Below are positions 26,428 to 35,079 of a DNA stretch of 55,650 nucleotides, piece by piece. The DNA comes from Smithella sp. GTDB lineage: Bacteria; Desulfobacterota; Syntrophia; Syntrophales; Smithellaceae. The position numbers were made by a program, and so were the translations under genes. The stretch spans positions 1 through 55,650 of the forward strand of contig SCVW01000033.1 of the NCBI GenBank assembly GCA_007244375.1, in the 5' to 3' direction. Position 1 is the first letter of the stretch. Each line of letters opens with the position of its first letter. Below the pieces are notes generated by a model, which worked only from the letters and a program-made list of their open reading frames with translations, was not told the origin of the DNA and ran no database searches.

Positions 26428-27402
26428 TTATTTACTCAGCAGCTTTGCTATCTGCGGGGCAAAATAGGTAATGATGATATCTGCCCCCGCACGTTTGATG
26501 GCAGTTACCACTTCAAGCATCGCTCTTTCTTCATCGAGCCAGCCGACCTGTGCCGCCGCTTTAATCATCGAATATTCGCCGCTGACATTATACGCTGCCA
26601 CTGGCAATTCGAATTCCTGCTTCGCGCGGCAGATAACATCCAGATAAGCCAGTGCCGGTTTCACCATAATGATATCCGCGCCTTCGTTTACATCCAGCGA
26701 AATTTCTCTGATGGCTTCGTCGGCGTTGGTCGGGTCCATCTGATACGCTTTTCTGTCGCCAAACTGCGGCGCGCTCTCGGCGGCTTCGCGGAAAGGGCCG
26801 TAAAACGATGATGCGTATTTTGCCGCGTAGGCCATGATCGGCACATCTTCAAAAGCGTTTTCATCCAGCGCTTCGCGAATGGCCGCTACCTGTCCGTCCA
26901 TCATTGCCGAAGGCGCCACCATATCGGCTCCGGCGCGCGCTTGCGAAAGAGCGGTTTCCGCAAGCACTTCCAGCGTTTCGTCATTCTGTACGTTGTCTTT
27001 TTCCAGCATGCCGCAGTGGCCGTGGCTGGTATATTCGCACAGGCAGACATCCGTAATCACCAGAATGTCCGGCACTTCGTTTTTAATTTTCTTGACGGCC
27101 AGTTGGACAACGCCGTCTTTGGCAAAAGCGCCGGTGGCCATTTCATCTTTTTTGGCCGGAATGCCGAAGAGCAGAACCGCAGGAATGCCCAGATCGCGCG
27201 CTCTTTGTGCTTCCCTGGCAATATTATCAACGGATAGCTGAAACTGGCCGGGCATGGATGAAATCGGTTTTTTGAAATTTTTTCCGGGCACGGCAAAAAG
27301 CGGATAAACCAGATCGTCAACGCTAAGCTTTGTCTCGCGAATGAGGCGCCGGAAGTTTTCATTCTTTCTCAACCTGCGGGCACGATATTCCGGAAACTGC
27401 AT
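26428..27402 (-). CDS. hemB: delta-aminolevulinic acid dehydratase (porphobilinogen synthase)
   Basis: The 324-residue protein is a full-length HemB. Zinc-type cysteines are C120, C122 and C130 ([14 protein letters not shown]), so it is of the Zn-dependent class; the two active-site lysines are K195 ([14 protein letters not shown]) and K248 ([11 protein letters not shown]). It condenses two 5-aminolevulinates to porphobilinogen. It follows ahbC across a 203-bp gap filled by a repeat, all on the minus strand. Confidence 0.98.
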   Translation of the reverse strand: MQFPEYRARRLRKNENFRRLIRETKLSVDDLVYPLFAVPGKNFKKPISSMPGQFQLSVDNIAREAQRARDLGIPAVLLFGIPAKKDEMATGAFAKDGVVQLAVKKIKNEVPDILVITDVCLCEYTSHGHCGMLEKDNVQNDETLEVLAETALSQARAGADMVAPSAMMDGQVAAIREALDENAFEDVPIMAYAAKYASSFYGPFREAAESAPQFGDRKAYQMDPTNADEAIREISLDVNEGADIIMVKPALAYLDVICRAKQEFELPVAAYNVSGEYSMIKAAAQVGWLDEERAMLEVVTAIKRAGADIIITYFAPQIAKLLSK

Positions 27403-27437
27403 TTTTAGTCCTCCCTCTTATCCTTATACTATTTTAC

Positions 27438-27578
27438 GTCATTTCGAACGAAGTGAGAAATCTTTAATTCATTATTCCCCTTCGCTGCGTTTCGGGGATA
27501 GTTCGACTTGTACTTCGAACTTCTTTGCACTCGTTCTCAGTGAGTATCACTAGATTCCTCGCATGCGCTCGGAATGAC
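27438..27578. repeat. MITE-like element with inverted GTCATTYCGA ends
   Basis: Left end GTCATTTCGAACGAAGTGAG (27438-27457, continuing AAATCT) and right end AGATTCCTCGCATGCGCTCG then GAATGAC (27552-27578) are inverted copies; inside is a third hairpin-rich stretch (CCCCTTCGCTGCG...CGGGG). No coding sequence. It separates ahbC from hemB. Confidence 0.6.
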
Positions 27579-27605
27579 ATCTATCTTTATTGTGACAATT
27601 TTTTT

Positions 27606-28793
27606 TCATACTGGAGGTGCTCCAATTTCTTCATCCGTCAGATAACAGGCAGGATCGGGTCCCCAAAGGTCGCCTGCCGATTCCGCCCGGGCGCGGAAAT
27701 TGCCGCCGCAGACATTCAGCCATAAACATCCCGCGCACCTCCCTTTGACATGTTTCTTTTTATCCTTTAATTTCATCAGCAATTCATTTTTTTCATCCGT
27801 CCAGATTTCACTGAAAGGCCGCTTACGGATATTGCCCAGAGACTGGTTGCGCCAGAATTGATCGGGATAAACCTCACCGTCCCAACTTACGCAGCCGATG
27901 CCGATGCCAGAGGAGTTACCTTCGTTCATTTCCAACAACTCCAAAATTTCTTTGGCACGCTCGGGATTTTCTTTTTTCATTTTCAGATAAAGATAGGGAC
28001 CATCCGCATGATTATCCACTGTCAGGATTTCTGGCGAGAGGCCTTCGTCAAACATCTTTTTGGTTTCCGCGGCAATCAGATCAATGAGCTTGCGGGTTTC
28101 CTCATGCGTCAGGTCTTCCTCGCGCAGTTTGGAGCCGCGGCCGGTATACACCAGATGATAGAAGCAGAGCCTTTCAACCTTTTCTTTTCGCAGTAAATCA
28201 AACATATATTTGACGTCGGCCAGATTATGCTTGTTTACCGTAAAGCGGATGCCGACTTTGATTCCCGCCTCACGGCAATTGCGGATTCCTTCAATAGCCG
28301 CTGCAAACGCGCCTTTCTTCCCGCGAAATCTATCATGTGTTTTTTCCAGACCATCAAGGCTCACTCCTACATAGGAAAGGCCGACCTTTTGCAGTTTGGT
28401 TGCGAATTCTTTGGTAATCAGCGTGCCGTTGGTGGAAATAACCGCCCGCATTCCCTTGTCCCTGGCATACTGGGCCAGCTCCGGCAAATCTTTTCGCATC
28501 AGCGGCTCGCCGCCGGAAAAAAGAATCACCGGCGAGCCGAAGGCTGCCAGATCGTCAATGAGCTTTTTTCCTTCTTCGGTGGTTAGTTCGTCAGGATAGT
28601 CGATGTCCGCGGAATTGGAATAACAGTGAATGCATTTTAAATTACAACGGCGAGTCATGTTCCAGACAACCACCGGTTTTTTATCTGCTGAAAATTGCAG
28701 GAGATGAGAAGGCAAATCCCCCGATTTCCTGCTGTAGCGCAGAACATCGGACGGCTCCACCGCCCCACAATATAATTTGGAAATTCCTATCAT
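27606..28793 (-). CDS. ahbC: AhbC-type radical SAM protein (12,18-didecarboxysiroheme deacetylase)
   Basis: The 395-residue protein has the radical SAM triad at C50, C54, C57 (TRRCNLKCIHCYSN), LFSGGEPLMRKDL, and a C-terminal cluster region GRCAGCLWLNVCGGNFRARAESAGDLWGPDPACYLTDEE. The longer N-terminus (ISKLYCGAVEPSDVLRYSR) and the CGGNFRARAE ending distinguish AhbC from AhbD. AhbC removes the two acetate side chains of didecarboxysiroheme to give iron-coproporphyrin III. The ATG overlaps the stop of the cobA-hemD fusion by 4 nt. Confidence 0.92.
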   Translation of the reverse strand: MIGISKLYCGAVEPSDVLRYSRKSGDLPSHLLQFSADKKPVVVWNMTRRCNLKCIHCYSNSADIDYPDELTTEEGKKLIDDLAAFGSPVILFSGGEPLMRKDLPELAQYARDKGMRAVISTNGTLITKEFATKLQKVGLSYVGVSLDGLEKTHDRFRGKKGAFAAAIEGIRNCREAGIKVGIRFTVNKHNLADVKYMFDLLRKEKVERLCFYHLVYTGRGSKLREEDLTHEETRKLIDLIAAETKKMFDEGLSPEILTVDNHADGPYLYLKMKKENPERAKEILELLEMNEGNSSGIGIGCVSWDGEVYPDQFWRNQSLGNIRKRPFSEIWTDEKNELLMKLKDKKKHVKGRCAGCLWLNVCGGNFRARAESAGDLWGPDPACYLTDEEIGAPPV

Positions 28794-30343
28794 TTGTTTT
28801 TACCTCTTTTCCGTGCAGCCGGTTTTTTCTTAAAAAATTCAATCAAAGCCCTAACCAGCCCCTCCATTGTATATTCTTCCTGATGAATATCAACGGAAAA
28901 TCCGGCCTTTTGGGCCGCCACTGCCGTCACCGGCCCGATGCAGGCGATTTTCACATTCTTGGGCAACTTAAAACCACTTCCCATTATTTTAATAAAATTA
29001 CTCACTGTGGATGAACTTGTAAAGGTAATCACATCCACCTGATTTTTCTCAAACAGTTCTTCCAGTTCGTTTTTCTTTTTTTCCGAGTTGACCGTAACAT
29101 AGGCGGTCGCCACATCAACGCTTGCGCCATGCTTTTTCAAGCCTTCGGGAAGAACATCGCGCGCTTCGGCGGCTCTCACAAGAAGAAATTTCTCCCCTTT
29201 TACATTCTTTTTGGAGAAGGATTTTAGGATTCCTTCGGAAATATATTTTTCAGGAACGAGATCAACCTTGATTCCCTTATTGGCTACTTGCTGTGCCGTA
29301 GCCGGACCAATACAACAAATCTTGATGCTTTTCAAATCGCGGATATCTTTCTTTTTGGCCAATAACCTTTCAAAAAAATATGCAACGCCGTTGGCGCTGG
29401 TAAAGATCAGCCAGTCGTAATCCTCCAGCTTTTTTATCGCCGCATCCAGTTTACGCCAAGAAGGAGGAGGTACAATTTTGATGGTTGGAAAATGAATAGG
29501 ATTGGCACCTTCCTTAATCAGAAGTTTTGCCAGATCGTCGGCCTGTTTTTCCGGTCGCGTGATGACCACACCCTTTCCGAAAAGCGGTTTGGAATCAAAC
29601 CACTGCAATGTATCGCGCAAGGCAACCACCTCGCCGACAACAAGAATTGCCGGCGGCGCAAATTTGCATTCTTTCGCCAACTTGACAATATTGATCAGAG
29701 TGCCCTCGAGAATTTCCTGCCTTGGCGTTGTGCCCCAGCGAATCAGCGCGACGGGAGTTTTAGGCGACTTGCCGTTGTCTTGTAACTTGCCGACGATTTT
29801 TTCGATATTCTTCACGCCCATCAAAAAAACCAGTGTTCCGATCTGGGCAAGCGCCTGCCAGTCGATATCGCTTTTTTCTTTGGTTGGGTCTTCATGACCG
29901 GTGACAAAAGCCACCGTCGAAGTTAAACCGCGATGCGTAAGCGGAATTCCGGCATAAGCGGGAACAGCAATCGCGGAGGTGACGCCGGGAACAATTTCGA
30001 AAGGAATTTTATTTTCCGCAAGCTTTTCCGCTTCTTCTCCACCACGGCCGAAAATAAAGGGATCGCCTCCTTTTAATCGGGCAACAATATTTCCCGCTTT
30101 CGCTTCCCTCGCCAGCAGGTCGTTGATCTGCCATTGCGACAGGGTATGCGCTCCGCCCTGTTTTCCCGCATAAATTAATCGGGCATCGCTACGGGCGTAT
30201 TTCAATAAATCCTTACTAACCAGATAATCGTAAATAACGACATCCGCTTCGTTGAGACATTCAATGCCTTTGAGCGTAATCAACCCCGCATCGCCCGGCC
30301 CTGCACCAATGATATAAACTTTTCCTTTTTTGTTTTTTTTCAT
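28790..30343 (-). CDS. cobA-hemD: uroporphyrinogen-III C-methyltransferase / uroporphyrinogen-III synthase fusion
   Basis: The 517-residue protein joins two enzymes. Residues about 7-245 are the SUMT: VYIIGAGPGDAGLITLKG, ADVVIYDYLVS, RLKGGDPFIFGRGGEEAE and GIPLTHRG. Residues about 255-505 are HemD (GKGVVITRPEKQADDLAKLL, DWLIFTSANGVAYFFERL, VDVITFTSSSTVSNF, IACIGPVTAVAAQKAG). Together they close uroporphyrinogen III and methylate it to precorrin-2. This fusion is common in Desulfobacterota and Firmicutes. It precedes and overlaps ahbC. Confidence 0.97.
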   Translation of the reverse strand: MKKNKKGKVYIIGAGPGDAGLITLKGIECLNEADVVIYDYLVSKDLLKYARSDARLIYAGKQGGAHTLSQWQINDLLAREAKAGNIVARLKGGDPFIFGRGGEEAEKLAENKIPFEIVPGVTSAIAVPAYAGIPLTHRGLTSTVAFVTGHEDPTKEKSDIDWQALAQIGTLVFLMGVKNIEKIVGKLQDNGKSPKTPVALIRWGTTPRQEILEGTLINIVKLAKECKFAPPAILVVGEVVALRDTLQWFDSKPLFGKGVVITRPEKQADDLAKLLIKEGANPIHFPTIKIVPPPSWRKLDAAIKKLEDYDWLIFTSANGVAYFFERLLAKKKDIRDLKSIKICCIGPATAQQVANKGIKVDLVPEKYISEGILKSFSKKNVKGEKFLLVRAAEARDVLPEGLKKHGASVDVATAYVTVNSEKKKNELEELFEKNQVDVITFTSSSTVSNFIKIMGSGFKLPKNVKIACIGPVTAVAAQKAGFSVDIHQEEYTMEGLVRALIEFFKKKPAARKRGKNK

Positions 30344-30391
30344 AATTACCTATCGTGTCATTTCCTTTTCAAGCGGGAATCTACCCGCGCT

Positions 30392-30757
30392 GTCATTCCC
30401 GCGCAGGCGGGAATCCAGGAATTACACTATTTCATCATATAAATCTTCCCATTCAGGATTCTTTTCCTCGATCAACCTTATCTTCCATTTTCTGTCCCAC
30501 TTCTTCATCTGCTTTTCTCTTAATATTGCTTCTTCAATTTCCTTATAAGACTCAAAATATACGAGAGCATGAACATCATATGCCTTTGTGAATCCATCTA
30601 TTAAGTTTTGTTTATACTCATAAATCCTTTTAACTATATCACTTGTAACGCCAATGTATAATGTTCCATTCTTTTTGCTGGCCAGAATATAAACATAATA
30701 TTGTTTCATAAGTAAAATTCATAAAAAATACTGGATTCCCGCCTCCGCGGGAATGAC
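30392..30757. mobile_element. REP-bracketed GIY-YIG element (unit 2)
   Basis: A 366-bp unit with inverted 27-nt palindromic ends at 30392-30418 (GTCATTCCCGCG...GGAATCCAG) and 30731-30757 (CTGGATTCCCGCC...GGAATGAC). The layout is the same as at 26054-26409, with the nuclease in the same orientation and its stop 4 bp from the left end. A partial extra repeat (GCGGGAATCTACCCGCGC) lies just outside, at 30373-30390. Confidence 0.72.
30422..30709 (-). CDS. single-domain GIY-YIG endonuclease
   Basis: The 95-residue protein has YYVYILASKKNGTLYIGVTS followed by DIVKRIYEYK, then AILREKQMKKWDRKWKIRLIEEKNPEWEDLYDEIV. Motif order and length match the protein at 26081-26374, and identity is about half. 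It lies between the cobA-hemD gene and the small membrane protein gene, inside its own pair of palindromes. Confidence 0.9.
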   Translation of the reverse strand: MKQYYVYILASKKNGTLYIGVTSDIVKRIYEYKQNLIDGFTKAYDVHALVYFESYKEIEEAILREKQMKKWDRKWKIRLIEEKNPEWEDLYDEIV

Positions 30758-30782
30758 AAAAGCTGAATTTGAGTAACCTCGA

Positions 30783-31001
30783 TTATCCACTTGCCCCTAA
30801 TTTAATGAAATATTTTATTGTCCCAATAATGATCGACAATACAGCTACTATAATTAATGCTTCTAATGTCGCTAACAAAACAGTAATGCCTTTATACTTT
30901 TCTTTAAATGGCATTGAAAGGCTTAAATCCTTGAAGGCAAGAAGGTCGTTAGCTTTTCCCCAATTTTCTTTTGAAAATAATTCTTTTAAAAAATGTTTCA
31001 T
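30783..31001 (-). CDS. small membrane protein, unknown
   Basis: The 72-residue ORF has a charged amphipathic N-terminal half (KHFLKELFSKENWGKANDLLAFKDLSL) and one long hydrophobic helix (ITVLLATLEALIIVAVLSIIIGTIKYFI). A GAGGAT ribosome binding site lies 4 nt before the ATG. I recognise no family. It sits between two mobile elements inside the haem gene block, and may be an incidental passenger. Confidence 0.45.
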   Translation of the reverse strand: MKHFLKELFSKENWGKANDLLAFKDLSLSMPFKEKYKGITVLLATLEALIIVAVLSIIIGTIKYFIKLGASG

Positions 31002-31021
31002 ACTATCCTCAATGAAGCTTT

Positions 31022-31168
31022 ATACCATTTCTAAATCAAAGATGATATTGAGGCAGCTAGGTGGAGGCGACGAGACGTATTGTACATACGTTGAGGAAGC
31101 CGACAACCCTGGCCTGCGCCGGGGCAGGCTGTGCCAACAAAAATAGCGCTTTGATTTAGAATTGGTAT
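31022..31168. mobile_element. 147-bp MITE with 20-bp inverted ends (family B, copy 2), touching the hemC stop
   Basis: The ends ATACCATTTCTAAATCAAAG (31022-31041) and CTTTGATTTAGAATTGGTAT (31149-31168) are inverted with one mismatch. Inside lies the GAGACGTAT...ATACGTTGAGGA hairpin shared with 24277-24395 and a GC-rich hairpin (CCTGGCCTGCGCCGGGGCAGG). The last base of the right end is the first base of the hemC stop triplet on the plus strand. No coding capacity. Confidence 0.75.
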
Positions 31169-32079
31169 CACATCAAATCCAAAAGTTTCTGCCCCCCCTT
31201 GTCCAGAACGATTTCTGCCAGCTTCTTGCCCATTTCTTCCGCATCTTTTGTCGTGCCGTTTATTTTTTCACGAATAACAGTTATGCCGTTGGGCGCAGCA
31301 AGCATGCCTTCAAGCGTTAGCATCAGACCATCAAGTTTTCCAAGCGCTGCAATCGGTAGGCGGCATCCGCCTCCCAGCGCCCGCAGAAATGCGCGCTCTG
31401 CTGCAACTTCTGCAGCGGTTGTCACGTCATTTAATCCGGCACATGCCTTGGCCAAATTAACATCGTCCTTGCGAATCTGCAAGCCCAGCGCGCCCTGGCC
31501 GACCGCAGGGAGCATTGTTTCCACCGGCAGGAATTGTGTGATACGCTCGGCCAGTCCCATTCTTTTCATGCCCGCCGCCGCCAGAATGACACCAGTGAGG
31601 TTTTCTGTTTCGATCTTGTTTATCCTTGTTTGAATATTTCCCCTGAGTGGAACAATATTCACATCGGGCATCATCGCTTTGATCTGCGCGCCGCGTCGCT
31701 GCGAGCCGGTGCCGATTTTCGCGCCTTTAGGCATGAATTCCATTTTAATGTTTTCGCGCGAAACCAATACATCGCGAACATCCTCGCGTGGCAGAATGGC
31801 CGCGAACATCAGCCCTTCCGGAATCTCACCCGGAACATCCTTCATGCTGTGTACGGCCAGATCAATTTTTTTCACAAGCAGGGCTTCTTCAATTTCCTTG
31901 ACAAACACTCCCTGTCCGCCGATGGTCAAAAGCGATACATCCTGCATGATGTCGCCGCTGGTTTTGATGATGCAAATTTCAATGTCCGCATCCGGTATTA
32001 CTTTTTTCAATTTTTCAGCAGCAAAATTCGTCTGTGTCAATGCCAGTTTGCTGCCGCGTGTGCCTACTTTAATATTCAC
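31168..32079 (-). CDS. hemC: hydroxymethylbilane synthase (porphobilinogen deaminase)
   Basis: The 303-residue protein has the catalytic aspartate D81 (HSMKDVP), the arginine-rich binding stretch GSQRRG and LRGNIQTRI, and the dipyrromethane cofactor cysteine C239 (ALGGGCRLP). It polymerises four porphobilinogens into hydroxymethylbilane. It uses a GTG start preceded by GGTGAAA repeats that provide the ribosome binding site, 25 bp after hemA. A MITE adjoins its stop codon. Confidence 0.98.
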   Translation of the reverse strand: MNIKVGTRGSKLALTQTNFAAEKLKKVIPDADIEICIIKTSGDIMQDVSLLTIGGQGVFVKEIEEALLVKKIDLAVHSMKDVPGEIPEGLMFAAILPREDVRDVLVSRENIKMEFMPKGAKIGTGSQRRGAQIKAMMPDVNIVPLRGNIQTRINKIETENLTGVILAAAGMKRMGLAERITQFLPVETMLPAVGQGALGLQIRKDDVNLAKACAGLNDVTTAAEVAAERAFLRALGGGCRLPIAALGKLDGLMLTLEGMLAAPNGITVIREKINGTTKDAEEMGKKLAEIVLDKGGQKLLDLM

Positions 32080-32104
32080 CTTTCACCTTTCACCTTTTAC
32101 TGCT

Positions 32105-33364
32105 TCAATCCAACCGAAAAAGTCTCCGCACCGCCGCCACAATATCGCGGGAGCTGAATTCGGAGCTTTCCTCCTTTAAAACCGTCACCGGAGAATGCAG
32201 CACCTTGTTTACGATGGAATTAACCAGAATCTCAACTTTTTCCTGATTCTCTTTGGTCAGACTACCCAACCAGCCCGCGGCCTTCTCCATTTCCGCCTGC
32301 ACAATCTCTTCGGCCTTGTTGCGCAAAGATATTATCGTCGGCACGGATTCGAGCTCTTTCTGCCAGTTGACGAATCTTGCCACTTCCTCATCAATTATTA
32401 TTTCTGCTTTAATCGCTTCTTTTTTGCGAACATGCATATTTTCGTCAACGATGTCCTGAAGATTGTCGATGTTGTAAAGATAAACATTTTCCAGCTCGCT
32501 GGTTTCCGGCTCTATATCGCGTGGAACGGCAATATCAATTAGAAACAGCAGGCGGTTTTTGCGCTGGTGATGAATTTTTTTGAGCATATTGGCGGTTACG
32601 ATAAACCCCGTCGAACCGGTGGAGCTAATAACGATATCCGCTTCGATGAGTTTTTTCTCCAGAGTGTCCAGCAGTGCCGCTTCGCCGTGGAATTTTTCAG
32701 CCAGAAGCTCCGCCTGCACGAGAGACCTGTTGGCGATGATGATGGACTGCGCACCTCTTTCAATCAATTGCTGACCTGTCAGTTCGGCCATTTCTCCGGC
32801 ACCGATGAGCAGAATTATTTTGCCTTCCAGCGAGCCGAAGATTTTTTTGGCCAGTTCCACGGCGGCATGGCTGACCGATACGGGATTGACGGCAATGCCG
32901 GTTTCCGAACGGACACGTTTGGCCGTGCGGAAAGAGCAATGCATCAGACGATTCAAAACAACGCCGGTTGCATATTTTTCCAGAGCTTCGCGATAGGCTT
33001 CTTTCACCTGTCCGAGAATCTGCGCCTCGCCCATGACCATTGAATCAAGGCTCGACGCCACTCGGAAAATATGCCGGACGGCTTCTTCACCGCGATATTC
33101 GTAAAATCTGTCTGCCGCCTCGGACTGATTCAGGCCGCCGTTTTGCGCCAGAAAATCTTTTACATCTTTTAAGGCATCGCTATCTTCCGCGACACTGGCA
33201 ATAATCTCCACGCGGTTGCAGGTGGAAAGATAAAGCACTTCCTCCATGCCGTTTATAGCCAGAAGAGATGGAAGTAAATCCTTTTTCTCCTGGCATCCGG
33301 CAAATATCTTTTCCCGGACAGCGACGGATGCTGTTTTATGATTTAAGCCAGTCAGTACAATCAT
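32105..33364 (-). CDS. hemA: glutamyl-tRNA reductase
   Basis: The 419-residue protein has the catalytic cysteine C49 (YLSTCNRVEI), the substrate-binding SLDSMVMGEAQILGQVK, the NADPH domain motif IILLIGAGEMAELTGQQL and a helical dimerisation tail ending IVAAVRRLFRLD. It reduces glutamyl-tRNA(Glu) to glutamate-1-semialdehyde, the first committed step of the C5 pathway. The aminotransferase HemL that should follow is not in this window. It sits 2 bp after the HemX-like gene. Confidence 0.98.
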   Translation of the reverse strand: MIVLTGLNHKTASVAVREKIFAGCQEKKDLLPSLLAINGMEEVLYLSTCNRVEIIASVAEDSDALKDVKDFLAQNGGLNQSEAADRFYEYRGEEAVRHIFRVASSLDSMVMGEAQILGQVKEAYREALEKYATGVVLNRLMHCSFRTAKRVRSETGIAVNPVSVSHAAVELAKKIFGSLEGKIILLIGAGEMAELTGQQLIERGAQSIIIANRSLVQAELLAEKFHGEAALLDTLEKKLIEADIVISSTGSTGFIVTANMLKKIHHQRKNRLLFLIDIAVPRDIEPETSELENVYLYNIDNLQDIVDENMHVRKKEAIKAEIIIDEEVARFVNWQKELESVPTIISLRNKAEEIVQAEMEKAAGWLGSLTKENQEKVEILVNSIVNKVLHSPVTVLKEESSEFSSRDIVAAVRRLFRLD

Positions 33365-33366
33365 TT

Positions 33367-34197
33367 TTAAATAAAGTTATGCAAAGTTGAAAAACACAAT
33401 CTTACGCTTCCGTAGGAAAGCAGTAGAAAAACAAAAGCAACACCGGAAAATACGGCCATCCTGTAACCTTTCCAGCCGATGGCCAGCCGCTGATGCAGAA
33501 GAAATCCATAGATAACCCAGCCGGCAAAAGTCCAGATAACTTTCGGATCCGTCAGCCAACCGGACTGCCAACTTATTCCTGCGAAAACAGCCCCGGCAAT
33601 AATGCCCAGGCTCAAAACCGGAAATCCCCCCAAAAGACAAATGTGATTAATTCTGTCCAGATCACTAAGCGACGGCAGCAGTCTGCTCGTCCTGCTTAAT
33701 TTTTTGTTTTTCAAAAGAGAGTTCTGCATGATGAACATCAATCCGGCACAAGACGCGATCACAAACAGCGCTTCACCCATAATGACGCAAAATAAATGCA
33801 TGGTAGTTAGCCAGTTCTGTAAATTTTGAGGAAGAAGCGATTTACCTGAAGCCTCTCCGGCAGCGGCAATCATGAACAACAAGATAAAAGGAGAAATGAA
33901 AGCCCCAAGCACTCTGGTCTTAGTTTTAAATTGCAGGGCAAGATAAACCGCGCATACCGACCATGCGCAAAGAGATAGAAAATCACGTGAGCCGGGATTA
34001 ATCAGCACAGAAGAATTGATGAGAGCGAAAAGTAAATTAACCGTAAGAGAACCGAAAGCAAAGGCTAGAATCCAGGTGGATATTTTGGCCAACTTCACTC
34101 TTTTAACAAGAAGTGAAGATAGATAACCCGCAGTGCTTAATGTAGAGAGGGTAAAAGCAATATTGAACGAAATTATTTCCAGATTAGTTAAAATCAA
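33367..34197 (-). CDS. hemX: HemX-like/cytochrome c assembly (CcsA-type) membrane protein
   Basis: The 276-residue protein has about eight membrane segments and the conserved features of the CcmC/CcsA/HemX family: LHLFCVIMGEALFVIASCAGLMFI-like helix with a histidine (TMHLFCVIMGEA), and VIWTFAGWVIYGFLLHQRLAIGWKG with histidine and tryptophan. Placed just before hemA, it matches HemX, proposed to stabilise or regulate glutamyl-tRNA reductase, though a role in haem handling for cytochrome c is also possible. It uses a TTG start that overlaps the precorrin-2 dehydrogenase gene by 14 nt. Confidence 0.85.
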   Translation of the reverse strand: MILTNLEIISFNIAFTLSTLSTAGYLSSLLVKRVKLAKISTWILAFAFGSLTVNLLFALINSSVLINPGSRDFLSLCAWSVCAVYLALQFKTKTRVLGAFISPFILLFMIAAAGEASGKSLLPQNLQNWLTTMHLFCVIMGEALFVIASCAGLMFIMQNSLLKNKKLSRTSRLLPSLSDLDRINHICLLGGFPVLSLGIIAGAVFAGISWQSGWLTDPKVIWTFAGWVIYGFLLHQRLAIGWKGYRMAVFSGVAFVFLLLSYGSVRLCFSTLHNFI

Positions 34198-34825
34198 TTT
34201 CCACTTCCTCCCCCGTTATTTTTTTAACGATCTCCTTTACTTTTTTAAAATCCATGGCTTTGATAGATTCCAGAATGCCTTCCGCCATTAGAGAACTAAA
34301 CCAATCCTTGCCTACTCCGGCGTTCTTTTCCATCTTAGCGCGCAGGTTTCCCAAAATATTCAACAGGATTTCATATTCCTTGCCATATTTATTTTCCATC
34401 TCTTGTCGCAGGTGACGTGCCAAAGCGGGACTTTTACCACCGGTACCTATAGCAATCGCCAAATCTCCTCTTTTAACCAGCGCTGGTAAAATAAAATCGC
34501 ATCTTTTAGGATCATCAACAATATTTACGGGAATACCTTTGGTGCGGGCATCATCCGCTACCCGGGCGTTGATCTTTTCGTCGTCGGTTGCACCGATGAC
34601 TAATGCAGCACCATTAATAAAATAATCCGTATATTCAGCGGCAATATGACAAATCATATCTTTCTTATCCAATTCGGCAAGCTCTGGTGAAAGCCGCGGA
34701 CTAATTACAAAAACATCGGCACCGCAATCTATAAGTCTTTCTGCTTTTCTTGCGGCAACTTCACCGCCGCCGACGATGACACACTTCTTATCCCTGATGT
34801 TCAGAAAAATCGGATAATATTTCAA
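34184..34825 (-). CDS. precorrin-2 dehydrogenase / sirohydrochlorin ferrochelatase (CysG N-terminal type, Met8p-like)
   Basis: The 213-residue protein has the NAD-binding start CVIVGGGEVAARKAERLI, the catalytic-region VIGATDDEKIN, NIVDDPKRCDFILPALVKRGDLAIAIGTGGKSPALARHLR, and a short helical tail. It oxidises precorrin-2 to sirohydrochlorin and in Met8p/CysG also inserts iron to give siroheme. The TTG start has a good AAGGAAGG ribosome binding site. It is the first gene of the haem block and overlaps hemX. Confidence 0.93.
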   Translation of the reverse strand: MKYYPIFLNIRDKKCVIVGGGEVAARKAERLIDCGADVFVISPRLSPELAELDKKDMICHIAAEYTDYFINGAALVIGATDDEKINARVADDARTKGIPVNIVDDPKRCDFILPALVKRGDLAIAIGTGGKSPALARHLRQEMENKYGKEYEILLNILGNLRAKMEKNAGVGKDWFSSLMAEGILESIKAMDFKKVKEIVKKITGEEVEIDFN

Positions 34826-34877
34826 TATTTGCCTTCCTTTAATTCTAAAAATACCATTTCGCCGCTAGTATTAATCC

Positions 34878-34930
34878 GTAGTACGGTTCTTCAGAACCGT
34901 TGAACAAGCGAACCTAAAGGTTCGAACTAC
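34878..34930. repeat. nested inverted repeat upstream of the haem block
   Basis: Outer arms GTAGT (34878-34882) and ACTAC (34926-34930) enclose two hairpins, ACGGTTC-TTCA-GAACCGT and CGAACC-TAAA-GGTTCG. A cloverleaf-like three-way fold results, 53 bp before the first haem gene. It may be another intergenic repeat or a leader structure; no T-run follows. Confidence 0.45.
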
Positions 34931-35079
34931 AGTTCCTTATAATTATCCTTTGAAAGCAAAACGGTATTAAATCCGCTTAGAAAGCTATCACGAAGGTGAT
35001 CAAATTTCAAGATGGGTTATTACGGCAAATCATTGTCGAAATTACTGATTAAATAGAAGAATTTTATTTTGTTGAATAT

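Noticed and set aside
26425-27241. Plus-strand ORFs antisense to hemB
   Set aside because: hemB has all active-site residues on the other strand; the antisense products show no conserved pattern.
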